Part shown: piece by piece, positions 11,756 through 19,912 of the stretch
Layout: every line of letters starts with the position of its first letter
Position numbering within the stretch: the first letter of the stretch is position 1
NCBI RefSeq assembly: GCF_014650815.1
Contig: NZ_BMVR01000006.1
Span: 48,180 to 112,179 of the forward strand
Direction of reading: 5' to 3'
From: Streptomyces flavofungini
GTDB taxonomy: Bacteria; Actinomycetota; Actinomycetes; Streptomycetales; Streptomycetaceae
Length of the DNA: 64,000 nucleotides
Translations under genes and position numbers: made by a program
The notes under the pieces: generated by a model
Database searches by the model: none
Told to the model about the DNA's origin: nothing
Seen by the model: the letters and a program-made list of their open reading frames with translations, nothing else

Positions 11756-13843
11756 GTGAGCACCCCCTACCCCTTCACCGCCCTCGTCGGCCAAGACGAC
11801 CTGCGGCTCGCCCTGTTGCTCAACGCCGTCTCCCCCGCCGTGGGCGGTGTGCTCGTACGCGGTGAGAAGGGCACCGCCAAGTCCACCGCCGTACGTGCCC
11901 TTTCCGCGCTGCTGCCCGAGGTGGACGTGGTCGCCGGGTGCCGGTTCTCCTGTGCTCCGGGAGCGCCCGACCCCGCCTGCCCGGACGGGCCGCACGAGGC
12001 CGGGGGCGGGGTCGCGCGGGCCGCGCGCATGGTGGAGCTGCCCGTCGGGGCCTCCGAGGACCGGCTCGTGGGGGCGCTCGACATCGAGCGGGCGCTGGCC
12101 GAGGGCGTGAAAGCCTTCGAGCCGGGGCTGCTCGCCGACGCGCACCGCGGGATTCTGTACGTCGACGAAGTGAACCTGCTGCACGATCACTTGGTCGACC
12201 TGCTGCTCGACGCCGCCGCCATGGGCGCCTCGTACGTGGAGCGGGAGGGCGTGTCCGTGCGGCATGCGGCGCGGTTCCTGCTCGTGGGGACGATGAACCC
12301 CGAAGAGGGGGAACTGCGGCCGCAGTTGCTCGACCGGTTCGGGCTGACCGTCGAGGTCGCCGCGTCCCGGGAGCCCGACCAGCGGGTGGAGGTCGTGCGG
12401 CGGCGGCTCGCCTACGACGACGACCCGGACTCCTTCGCGGCGCGCTGGGGTGCCGAGGAGGGTGTCGTACGGGCCCGGATCGTCGCCGCGCGTGCGCTGC
12501 TGCCGCGGGTGCGGCTCGGGGACGGTGCGCTGCGGCAGATCGCGGCGACCTGCGCGGCCTTCGAGGTGGACGGCATGCGCGCCGACATCGTGATGGCGCG
12601 CACCGCGACCGCGCTGGCCGCGTGGGCCGGGCGCGAGGACGTGCTCGCGGAGGACGTGCGGCAGGCCGCGCTGCTCGCGCTGCCGCACCGGCGGCGGCGC
12701 AATCCGTTCGACGCGCCGGGCCTCGACGAGGACAAGCTGGACGAGACGCTGGAGGAGTTCGGGGACGACGATCCCGAGCCCGACCCAGACCCCGACGGCG
12801 GGGGGCCGGACGGTGGGGGCGGGCAGCCGCCGCAGGACTCCGGGCCCGAGCAGTCCGGGGACGGCGGGACCGCCGCCGAGCCCGAGGCCGCCGACGACGG
12901 GCAGCCGCAGGGCGGCGGCGCGGGCGAGCAGCAGGCCGTGCGCGCCGGTGAGCCGTTCCGGACGAAGGTCCTGAGCGTGCCGGGGCTTGGTGAAGGTGCG
13001 GCCGGGCGGCGTTCCCGGGCGCGTACCGAGCACGGTCGTACGACGGGTGCGCGGCGGCCCCGCGGGGCCCTCACGAAGCTGCACCTGGCGGCGACCGTGC
13101 AGGCCGCGGCGCCCCATCAGCGGGCGCGCGGGCGGTCCGGGCGCGGGCTCGTGGTGCGCCGGGACGATCTGCGGCAGGCCACGCGGGAGGGGCGCGAGGG
13201 GAACCTCGTGCTGTTCGTCGTGGACGCGTCCGGGTCGATGGCGGCGCGGCAGCGGATGACGGCCGTGAAGGGCGCGGTGCTCTCGCTGCTGCTCGACGCC
13301 TATCAGCGGCGGGACAAGGTGGGGCTCGTGACGTTCCGCGGGACGGGTGCGGAGGTGGCGTTGCCGCCCACGTCGTCCGTGGACGCCGCCGCGGCCCGGC
13401 TCGAGACGCTGCCCACCGGCGGGCGTACGCCGCTCGCGGCCGGGCTGCTGCGCGCGCACGAGGTGCTGCGGGTGGAGCGACTTCGGGATCCTGCGCGGCG
13501 GCCCCTGGTGGTCGTCGTGACCGACGGGCGGGCCACCGGGGGCGTGGAGCCGGTGGCGCAGGCCGGGCGGGCCGCGCGGCTCTTCGCCGCCGACGGGCAG
13601 GCCTCCGTCGTCGTGGACTGCGAGTCGGGGCCGGTGCGGCTCGGGCTCGCGGGGCAGTTGGCCGGGGAGCTGGGCGGGACCGCGGTGACGTTGGACGAGC
13701 TGCGGGCCGACTCGATCGCCGGGCTCGTGAAGGATGTTCAGGGCGGCGCGTCGCGAGGCGCGTCCGGTTCGTACGGCGCGGTCGGTGCGGGTGCCGGTCG
13801 GGCCACCCGTGCCGCCCGCGGTGTGATGGGGAGGGTCGCCTGA
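11756..13843 (+). CDS. Cobaltochelatase-partner AAA+/VWA protein (ChlI-ChlD-like)
   Basis: 695 residues joining an N-terminal AAA+ ATPase of ChlI type and a C-terminal von Willebrand A domain of ChlD type. Walker A is GEKGTAKST (36-44), and Walker B is ILYVDEVNLLHD near 133-144. An acidic Pro/Gly-rich linker spans about 325-400. The VWA metal site DASGS is at 490-494. Such fused proteins act as the CobS/CobT equivalent that powers CobN-mediated cobalt insertion. The start is GTG at 11756 behind CTGGAGG. Its stop overlaps the ATG of cobO. Specificity for cobalt is inferred from the operon. Confidence 0.93.
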   Translation: MSTPYPFTALVGQDDLRLALLLNAVSPAVGGVLVRGEKGTAKSTAVRALSALLPEVDVVAGCRFSCAPGAPDPACPDGPHEAGGGVARAARMVELPVGASEDRLVGALDIERALAEGVKAFEPGLLADAHRGILYVDEVNLLHDHLVDLLLDAAAMGASYVEREGVSVRHAARFLLVGTMNPEEGELRPQLLDRFGLTVEVAASREPDQRVEVVRRRLAYDDDPDSFAARWGAEEGVVRARIVAARALLPRVRLGDGALRQIAATCAAFEVDGMRADIVMARTATALAAWAGREDVLAEDVRQAALLALPHRRRRNPFDAPGLDEDKLDETLEEFGDDDPEPDPDPDGGGPDGGGGQPPQDSGPEQSGDGGTAAEPEAADDGQPQGGGAGEQQAVRAGEPFRTKVLSVPGLGEGAAGRRSRARTEHGRTTGARRPRGALTKLHLAATVQAAAPHQRARGRSGRGLVVRRDDLRQATREGREGNLVLFVVDASGSMAARQRMTAVKGAVLSLLLDAYQRRDKVGLVTFRGTGAEVALPPTSSVDAAAARLETLPTGGRTPLAAGLLRAHEVLRVERLRDPARRPLVVVVTDGRATGGVEPVAQAGRAARLFAADGQASVVVDCESGPVRLGLAGQLAGELGGTAVTLDELRADSIAGLVKDVQGGASRGASGSYGAVGAGAGRATRAARGVMGRVA

Positions 13844-14451
13844 TGCCACAGGGACAGCCGAGTGTCGTGCCCGACGACGGGCTCACCACGCGCCAGCGGC
13901 GCAACCGGCCGCTGGTCGTCGTCCACACCGGCATCGGCAAGGGCAAGTCCACCGCCGCCTTCGGGCTCGCGCTGCGCGCCTGGAATCAAGGCTGGCCCAT
14001 CGGGGTGTTCCAGTTCGTGAAGTCCGCGAAGTGGAAGGTCGGCGAGGAGAACGCGCTGCGCGTCCTCGGCGCCAGCGAGCAGGGCGGGTCCGTCGACTGG
14101 CACAAGATGGGCGAGGGCTGGTCGTGGATCCAGCGCGCCCCCGCCGCCGGCGAGCAGAGCAACGAGGAGAAGGCCCGCGAGGGCTGGGAGCAGGTCAAGC
14201 GGGACCTCGCCGCCGAGACGTACCAGCTGTACGTGCTGGACGAGTTCGCCTACCTCCTGCACTGGGGGTGGATCGACGTCGAGGAGGTCGTCGCCGTGCT
14301 GCGCGCGCGGCCCGGGACGCAGCACGTGGTGATCACCGGGCGGTACGCCCCGGAGCAGCTCGTGGAGTACGCCGACCTCGTCACCGACATGTCCAAGGTC
14401 AAGCACCCCATGGACGCCGGTCAGAAGGGGCAGCGGGGCATCGAGTGGTAG
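13843..14451 (+). CDS. cobO: Cob(I)yrinic acid a,c-diamide adenosyltransferase CobO
   Basis: 202 residues, the full length of the CobO/BtuR/CobA family, which transfers the 5'-deoxyadenosyl group from ATP to the reduced corrinoid. The phosphate loop GIGKGKST lies at 30-37, the family stretch FQFVKSAKWKVGEENAL at about 52-68, and DEFAYLLHWGWI at about 132-143. It starts with the ATG inside the TGATG overlap with the chelatase gene and ends in overlap with the GTG of cobB. Confidence 0.95.
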   Translation: MPQGQPSVVPDDGLTTRQRRNRPLVVVHTGIGKGKSTAAFGLALRAWNQGWPIGVFQFVKSAKWKVGEENALRVLGASEQGGSVDWHKMGEGWSWIQRAPAAGEQSNEEKAREGWEQVKRDLAAETYQLYVLDEFAYLLHWGWIDVEEVVAVLRARPGTQHVVITGRYAPEQLVEYADLVTDMSKVKHPMDAGQKGQRGIEW

Positions 14452-15974
14452 CACGTCTGGTCGTCGCGGCGCCGTCTTCCGGGAGTGGGAAGACGACGGT
14501 CGCGACCGGGCTCATGGCCGCCTTCACGGCGGCCGGGCTCGCCGTGTCCCCGCACAAGGTCGGGCCCGACTACATCGACCCCGGGTACCACTCCCTCGCC
14601 ACCGGGCGGCCGGGGCGGAACCTGGACGCGTACATGTGCGGGCCGGAGCTCGTCGCTCCGTTGTTCGCGCACGGTGCCGCCGGTTGTGATCTGGCCGTGG
14701 TCGAAGGGGTGATGGGGCTGTACGACGGGGCCTCCGGGCACGGGGAGCTGGCGTCCACCGCGCATGTGGCGAAGCTGCTGCGGGCTCCTGTCGTGCTCGT
14801 CGTCGACGCCTCGTCGCAGTCGCGGTCCGTGGCCGCGCTGGTGCACGGGTTCGCCTCGTGGGATCCGGAGGTCCGGGTCGGTGGGGTGATCCTCAACAAG
14901 GTGGGGTCGGAGCGGCACGAGGAGTTGTTGCGGGAGGCGTTGGACTCGTCCGGGGTGCCGGTGCTCGGCGCCTTGCGGCGGGCTCCGCAGGTGCGGGCGC
15001 CCTCTCGGCATCTTGGTCTTGTGCCTGTTGCCGAGCGGCGGGCTGAGGCTTTGGCCTCGGTGGCTGCGTTGGCTTCGCAGGTGCGGGAGGGGTGCGACCT
15101 GGAGGCGTTGTTGGCGTTGGCTCGGGGGGCGGCGCCGTTGTCGGGTGCGGCTTGGGATCCCTGCGGGGCCTTCCCCGGTCCCGCCCCTTCCCGGCTGCAT
15201 CGATGTGCGGCTCCGCCGCGTGGGGGCTCCGCCCCGGACCCCGGGAGTGGGGGTCCCGTGCGGGTGGGACAGTCCGCCGCCGATCGGCCTGCCGCCTCGT
15301 CCTCAAACGCCGGCCGGGCTGGGATCAGCACCTCGGACGGACAGGAGCCGTTGGACGAGCCGGACGGTCGGGAACGGCCCGTCGTCGCCATGGCCGGTGG
15401 GGCCGCGTTCTCCTTCGCCTACGCGGAGCACGCCGAGTTGCTCGCCGCCGCCGGGGCCGAAGTCGTGACCTTCGATCCCCTGCACGACGAGGAGCTGCCC
15501 CCGGGCACCCGGGGGCTCGTCATCGGCGGCGGGTTCCCCGAGGTGTACACGCCGGAGCTGTCCGCCAATGAGCCGTTGCGGAAAGCCGTCGCGGAGCTTG
15601 CGGCCAGTGGGGCGCCCGTTGCTGCCGAGTGTGCCGGGTTGCTCTATCTGGCGCGGGAGTTGGACGGGAAGCCGATGTGTGGGGTGCTCGACGCGACGGC
15701 GCGGATGTCGGAGCGGTTGACGTTGGGGTATCGCGAGGCCGTCGCCGTGTCGGACAGTGTGCTCGCGGGCGTGGGCACACGGATGCGCGGGCACGAGTTC
15801 CACCGCACGGTGGTGGAGCCGGGCGCGGGGGCGGCTCCCGCTTGGGGGCTGCACGCCCCTGAACGGCGCGTCGAGGGTTTCGTACAACAGGGTGTGCACG
15901 CGAGTTATCTGCACACGCACTGGGCCGCCGAGCCCGGGATCGCCCGTCGGTTTGTGGAGAGGTGCAAGGCATGA
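14445..15974 (+). CDS. cobB: Cobyrinate a,c-diamide synthase CobB (CbiA), with repeat-derived insert
   Basis: 509 residues; the family usually has about 450-470. It amidates the a and c side chains of cobyrinic acid (ATP and glutamine). The N-terminal ATPase begins RLVVAAPSSGSGKTT (loop at 11-17), followed by HKVGPDYIDPGYH. The C-terminal amidotransferase domain has Cys396 in AECAGLLYL and a terminal HTHWAAEP. Between the domains, residues about 240-296 are encoded by a copy of the dispersed intergenic repeat, read in frame without a stop. The start is GTG at 14445 overlapping the cobO stop; a longer upstream reading is antisense-like shadow. The downstream cobI overlaps by 4 nt. Confidence 0.93.
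   Translation: MVARLVVAAPSSGSGKTTVATGLMAAFTAAGLAVSPHKVGPDYIDPGYHSLATGRPGRNLDAYMCGPELVAPLFAHGAAGCDLAVVEGVMGLYDGASGHGELASTAHVAKLLRAPVVLVVDASSQSRSVAALVHGFASWDPEVRVGGVILNKVGSERHEELLREALDSSGVPVLGALRRAPQVRAPSRHLGLVPVAERRAEALASVAALASQVREGCDLEALLALARGAAPLSGAAWDPCGAFPGPAPSRLHRCAAPPRGGSAPDPGSGGPVRVGQSAADRPAASSSNAGRAGISTSDGQEPLDEPDGRERPVVAMAGGAAFSFAYAEHAELLAAAGAEVVTFDPLHDEELPPGTRGLVIGGGFPEVYTPELSANEPLRKAVAELAASGAPVAAECAGLLYLARELDGKPMCGVLDATARMSERLTLGYREAVAVSDSVLAGVGTRMRGHEFHRTVVEPGAGAAPAWGLHAPERRVEGFVQQGVHASYLHTHWAAEPGIARRFVERCKA
15165..15331 (+). repeat. Dispersed repeat, copy B, inside the cobB coding sequence
   Basis: It carries the same ordered blocks as copy A: CCCGCCCCTTCCCGG, GGGGGCTCCGCCCCGGACCC and the core GCCTCGTCCTCAAACGCCGG followed by CCGGGCT. 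An extra stretch of about 50 nt (15240-15290) lies between the blocks. It is in the sense orientation relative to cobB and adds no stop codon, so it encodes a Pro/Ser/Gly-rich linker between the two enzyme domains. Confidence 0.85.
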
Positions 15975-16726
15975 GCGGCAGCAGTGGTGTCAGCGGTGGC
16001 AGCAGGCTGGTGGGGGTCGGGGTGGGGCCCGGGGATCCGGAGCTGGTGACCGTCAAGGGTGTGAACGCGCTGCGTGCCGCCGATGTCGTCGTCGTGCCGG
16101 TGATGGACACGGGTGAGCGTGGGCGCGCCGAGGCCACGGTGCTGCACTACGTCCCGGAGGAGCGGGTCGTACGGGTCGTGTTCGCGTTGAACGAGCGCAC
16201 CGACCGGGCGCGGCGCGAGGCGGCCTGGGACGCGGCCGGGGAGCGGGTCGCCGAACTGCTGCGGGAGCGCGGCACGGTGGCGTTCGCGACGATCGGCGAC
16301 CCCAATGTGTACTCGACGTTCACGTATCTCGCACAGACCGTCGCGGAGTCGGTGCCGGGCGTCGCTGTCGAGACGGTGCCCGGGATCACCGCCATGCAGG
16401 ATCTTGCCGCGCGCAGCGGGGCCGTCCTCACGGAGGGCACCGAGCCGTTGACGTTGGTGCCGGTGACCGCCGGGGCCGCCGTGCTCAAGGACGCGCTCGC
16501 CGGGCCCGGGACCGTGGTGGCGTACAAGTTCGGGCGGCTCGCGCACGAGGTCGCGGCGGCGCTGCGGGAGACGGGGCGGACCGAGGAGGCCGTGTGGGGG
16601 TCGGCGCTCGGGCTGCCCGAGGAGTCCATCCGGGGCGCCGCCGAGCTGGGTGACGGGCCGCTGCCGTACCTGTCGACGCTCATCGCGCCCGCACGGCGCG
16701 AGGGCGGGCGGGGCGGGAAACTGTGA
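15971..16726 (+). CDS. cobI: Precorrin-2 C20-methyltransferase CobI/CbiL
   Basis: 251 residues of the tetrapyrrole methylase family. The SAM-binding motif GVGVGPGDPELVTVKGVNAL is near residues 13-32, and the later AFATIGDPNVYSTFTYL near 103-119 is typical for CobI/CbiL, which adds the C20 methyl group to precorrin-2 or its cobalt form. ATG at 15971 gives an ATGA overlap with cobB; a GTG at 15962 is a possible alternative. It is the last gene before the operon is interrupted by a converging metal transporter gene. Confidence 0.93.
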   Translation: MSGSSGVSGGSRLVGVGVGPGDPELVTVKGVNALRAADVVVVPVMDTGERGRAEATVLHYVPEERVVRVVFALNERTDRARREAAWDAAGERVAELLRERGTVAFATIGDPNVYSTFTYLAQTVAESVPGVAVETVPGITAMQDLAARSGAVLTEGTEPLTLVPVTAGAAVLKDALAGPGTVVAYKFGRLAHEVAAALRETGRTEEAVWGSALGLPEESIRGAAELGDGPLPYLSTLIAPARREGGRGGKL

Positions 16727-16752
16727 GCCCGGCCCCGCCCCGGCGGCCGCGG

Positions 16753-17484
16753 TCACTCGGCGAGGCCCACCACCAGCCAGATGAACGCCGCCCCCGCCAC
16801 CGTGCACAGCAGCGTCGAACGCGCCGGGTGGTCGTGGTGGGCCTCGGGCAGGATCTCGGCGGCGGCGAGGTAGAGCAGGGCGCCGCCGAAGAAGCCGAGA
16901 TACCCGCCGAGCAGTTGCTCCGGAATGGTGAAGGCCAGCGTGGTCGCCGCGCCCACGACCGGGGCCACGGCGTCCGCGAACAGCATCGCCACGGCCTTGC
17001 GGCGCGCGTTCCCGTACAGCCGGGTGATCGTGTACGTGTTGAAGCCGTCCGCGAAGTCATGCGCGACCACGGCGACCGCCACGGCCGCCCCCATGCCCTG
17101 GTCCACCTGGAACGCGGCGCCGATCGCCACCCCGTCCATCACGCTGTGGCCGACCATCGCCGCGGCCGCCGTCAGGCCGACCTGCGGGACCCGTCCTTCG
17201 GCGTGCTCGGCGCCGCCGTGCGCGGCTCTGCGCAGCGCCAGCAGCCGCTCCACCACGTGCGCGAACAGGAAGCCCGCGACGGCCAGGAGCAGCGCCGCGG
17301 GCACCCCGAAGACCGGGCCGCCGGCCGCCTCCAGGGCCTCGGGCAGCAGATCGAGGCCGACCACGCCGAGCATCAGGCCGCCCGCGAGCCCCAGCACCAG
17401 ATGGCGCCGGTCGGTGACCCGCCCGGCGGTCCAGCCGCCGACGAGTGTCATCACGAACGCGCCGAGCGCCACGAACACCGCCAT
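16753..17484 (-). CDS. ZIP-family metal transporter
   Basis: 243 residues with about eight hydrophobic segments. The two ZIP helices with metal ligands are visible: VGHSVMDGVAIGAAF near 111-125 and AHDFADGFNTYTITRLYG near 141-158, and a third ligand site AAEILPEAHHDH near 207-218. ZIP proteins import divalent cations such as Zn, Fe or Mn. Position inside the cobalamin cluster suggests cobalt supply, but that is inference. It lies on the opposite strand between cobI and cobM, so it splits the cob genes into two transcription units. No riboswitch is seen before it. Confidence 0.88.
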   Translation of the reverse strand: MAVFVALGAFVMTLVGGWTAGRVTDRRHLVLGLAGGLMLGVVGLDLLPEALEAAGGPVFGVPAALLLAVAGFLFAHVVERLLALRRAAHGGAEHAEGRVPQVGLTAAAAMVGHSVMDGVAIGAAFQVDQGMGAAVAVAVVAHDFADGFNTYTITRLYGNARRKAVAMLFADAVAPVVGAATTLAFTIPEQLLGGYLGFFGGALLYLAAAEILPEAHHDHPARSTLLCTVAGAAFIWLVVGLAE

Positions 17485-17651
17485 GCGCTCTTGCTAGCCG
17501 ATTGAACCCGCGCGCGCAGCGCGCACCCGCCCTGCGGGCCCCGCGGCCACTCCCCCGGCCCCCCGGCCGAGCCGCTCCCCGCCCTCCCTTCCCCATCTCC
17601 TTCGCTTTCGCCCACTCCGCCTGTTTCATTCCGTACGAGAGGAACTCCCCC

Positions 17652-18473
17652 ATGGCCGACGCCGTCCCCACCGGCAAGGTGACCTTCGTCGGCGCCGGGC
17701 CCGGCGCCGCTGACCTGCTGACCTTCCGAGCCGCGCGCGCCATCGCGGACGCCGACGTGGTGATCTGGGCCGCCAGCCTCGTGCAGGCCGACGTCCTGGA
17801 GCACGCCCGCGACGACGCCGAGATCCTGGACTCGGCGGCGCTGTCCCTGGAGGACGTCGTCGCCGTGTACGAGCGGGCGGCCCGGGACGGCCTGAAGGTC
17901 GCGCGGATCCACTCCGGGGACCCGGCGCTGTGGGGCGGTACGCAGGAGCAGTTCGACCGGTGCGTCGCGCTCGGCGTCGAGACGGAGATCGTGCCGGGTG
18001 TCTCGTCGTTCTCGGCCGTCGCGGCCCTCGCCGGGCGCGAGCTGACCATCCCCGAGGTCGCCCAGTCCGTGATCCTCACCCGGCTCGGCGGCGGCAAGAC
18101 GCCGATGCCGCCCGGCGAGGAGGTTCGGGAGTTCGCGCGGCACGGCACGACGATGGCGCTGTTCCTGTCGGCGGCACGCAGCGGCCAGCTCGTGCGGGAG
18201 CTCCTGGAAGGCGGCTACCCGACGTCGACGCCCGTCGTCGTCGCGTACCAGGCCACCTGGCCCGAGGAGCTGATCCTCACCTGCACCATCGAGACGCTGG
18301 AGGAGACGGTGAAGGAACACCGCCTCTGGAAGCACACCCTGTTCCTGGTCGGCCCCGCCCTCGGCGCCCACGGCACCCGTTCCCACCTGTACCACCCCGG
18401 CCACTTCCACGGCTTCCGCAAGGCCGACCCCGAGGCCCGCGCGGCCCTGCGCGCGGAGAGGCCGCGGTCGTGA
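17652..18473 (+). CDS. cobM: Precorrin-4 C11-methyltransferase CobM/CbiF
   Basis: 273 residues with the tetrapyrrole methylase SAM motif TFVGAGPGAADLLTFRA near 10-26 and the family stretches ARIHSGDPALWG near 84-95 and EIVPGVSSFSAVAA near 115-128. It methylates C11 of precorrin-4. The ATG has GAGAGGAAC about 6 nt upstream. It starts the second cob transcription unit after the ZIP gene. I searched the 167 nt upstream for a B12 box and saw none. The stop overlaps the GTG of cobL. Confidence 0.95.
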   Translation: MADAVPTGKVTFVGAGPGAADLLTFRAARAIADADVVIWAASLVQADVLEHARDDAEILDSAALSLEDVVAVYERAARDGLKVARIHSGDPALWGGTQEQFDRCVALGVETEIVPGVSSFSAVAALAGRELTIPEVAQSVILTRLGGGKTPMPPGEEVREFARHGTTMALFLSAARSGQLVRELLEGGYPTSTPVVVAYQATWPEELILTCTIETLEETVKEHRLWKHTLFLVGPALGAHGTRSHLYHPGHFHGFRKADPEARAALRAERPRS

Positions 18474-19912
18474 TCACGGTCGTGGGTACGGGGACGGGGG
18501 CGCGCTTGGACAAGGCCGCCCGCGCGGCCGTGCGGGACGCCGCCCTCGTCGTGGGCGGCCGCCGCCATCTGGCGGCGGCCGAGGTTCCGGAAGGCGTGGA
18601 GCGGGTGGTCCTGGGACCGCTGGCGCCCGCGCTGAAGGCGATCGAGCGGTGTATTTCGATCGGGCGGGACTCTTCGGTCGAGCAGGACGTGTCGGTCGAG
18701 CGGCACCTCGCGGCCGACGGCGGTGCGTGCGCAGCCCGTCCGGCGATCGAGGACGGGTCCGGAGGCCGATCGGCGGCCACCACGGCCCCGGCACGGGTGG
18801 TCGTCCTCGCCTCCGGAGACCCCGGGTTCTTCGGCATAGTGCGGGCGCTGGCCGACCGGTTCGGCCCGGACGCCCTGGACGTCCGCCCCGGCGTCTCCTC
18901 GGCGGCCGCCGCGTTCGCGCGGGCGGGCCTGCCCTGGGACGACGCGGTCGTGGTGAGCGCCCACGGCCGCGACCTCCGTACGGCCGTGAACGCCTGCCGG
19001 GCCCACCCGAAAGTGGCCGTCCTCACCGGACCCGGCAGCGGCCCCGCCGAGCTGGGCGCCGAACTGGCCCGCCGCACGGCGACCCGCACACTCGTCGTGG
19101 CCACCGCCCTCGGCGACCCGAAGCACGAACGCGTCGAACGCGTCACCCCGGCCGCGGCCGCCGCCCGTGACTGGGGCACCGCGGTCAGCGTCGTGCTGTG
19201 CCTCGACGAGGAGCGCGCGGTCCCCACCGCCGCGCGTACCGTCGCGGGTCCGCGGCCCGGGCCCGACCGGTGGGCCCTCGCCGAGGAGGAGTTCGCCCAC
19301 CGGGACTCGATGATCACCAAGTTCGAGGTGCGGGCGCTCGCGCTCGCCCGGCTCGGGCCGCGCGTGGGCGACCTGGTGTGGGACATCGGCGCGGGCTCCG
19401 GCTCCGTCGCGGTGGAGTGCGCGCGGCTCGGCGCGGCCGCCACCGCCGTGGAGAAGACCGCCGACGGCGTCGAGCGCATCCGTGCCAACGCCGCCGCGCA
19501 CGGGGTCGACGTGCTCGCCGTGCACGGGGCGGCGCCCACCGTGCTCTCCGACCTCGCCGACCCCGACGCCGTGTTCATCGGCGGCGGGGGGCGGGAGCTG
19601 CCCGCCATCGTGACCGCGTGCGCGCGGCGGGCCCGGCGGGCCGTCGTCGTTTCGCTGGCCGCGGTCGACCGGGTGCCCGCGGTGCGCGGTGCGTTGCTCG
19701 GTGCCGGGTTCGACTGCGACGGGGTGCTGTTGCAGTCCTCGCGGCTCGCGCCGCTGCCGGGTGAGGTCACCCGGCTTGCCGCCACCAATCCGGTGTTCCT
19801 GCTGTGGGGTACCCGGGGCGGGTCGGGCGGCGCGTCGTCGGCGTCCGCGTCCGCGTCCGCGTCCACGGTCCCCGAAGCATCAACTTCCTTGAACGAAGGA
19901 GCAGTTCAGTGA
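18470..19912 (+). CDS. cobL: Precorrin-6Y C5,15-methyltransferase (decarboxylating) CobL, CbiE-CbiT fusion
   Basis: 480 residues; CobL is usually near 400-430. The N-terminal CbiE-like methylase begins ITVVGTGTGARLDKAARAAV and continues with VVVLASGDPGFFGIVRALAD near 110-129. The C-terminal CbiT-like domain has the SAM motif WDIGAGSGSVAVECARLGA near 304-322. It methylates C5 and C15 and decarboxylates the acetate at C12. Residues about 62-108 are an unusual Ser/Ala/Gly-rich insertion that contains a core of the dispersed repeat. The C-terminus is low complexity, with four GCGTCC hexamers (19840-19863). It starts at GTG 18470 overlapping cobM. Confidence 0.93.
   Translation: MITVVGTGTGARLDKAARAAVRDAALVVGGRRHLAAAEVPEGVERVVLGPLAPALKAIERCISIGRDSSVEQDVSVERHLAADGGACAARPAIEDGSGGRSAATTAPARVVVLASGDPGFFGIVRALADRFGPDALDVRPGVSSAAAAFARAGLPWDDAVVVSAHGRDLRTAVNACRAHPKVAVLTGPGSGPAELGAELARRTATRTLVVATALGDPKHERVERVTPAAAAARDWGTAVSVVLCLDEERAVPTAARTVAGPRPGPDRWALAEEEFAHRDSMITKFEVRALALARLGPRVGDLVWDIGAGSGSVAVECARLGAAATAVEKTADGVERIRANAAAHGVDVLAVHGAAPTVLSDLADPDAVFIGGGGRELPAIVTACARRARRAVVVSLAAVDRVPAVRGALLGAGFDCDGVLLQSSRLAPLPGEVTRLAATNPVFLLWGTRGGSGGASSASASASASTVPEASTSLNEGAVQ
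18733..18754 (-). repeat. Core of the dispersed repeat inside cobL
   Basis: AGCCCGTCCGGCGATCGAGG plus two bases matches the reverse orientation of the repeat core (AGCCCGTCCGGCGTTTGAGG) with two mismatches. It lies in the extra segment of cobL between CbiE strands. The flanks show no long match to the rest of the element, so this is either a short copy or an eroded one. Confidence 0.6.

Noticed and set aside
15161..15340. Frameshift or pseudogene in cobB
   Set aside because: The reading frame is continuous through the insert and both domains keep their motifs.
17485..17651. Second B12 riboswitch before cobM
   Set aside because: No B12 box or GCCGGTG-type element by eye; a covariance search would be decisive.
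19840..19863. Phase-variable hexamer tract in cobL
   Set aside because: Six-base units cannot shift the frame; only tail length would vary.
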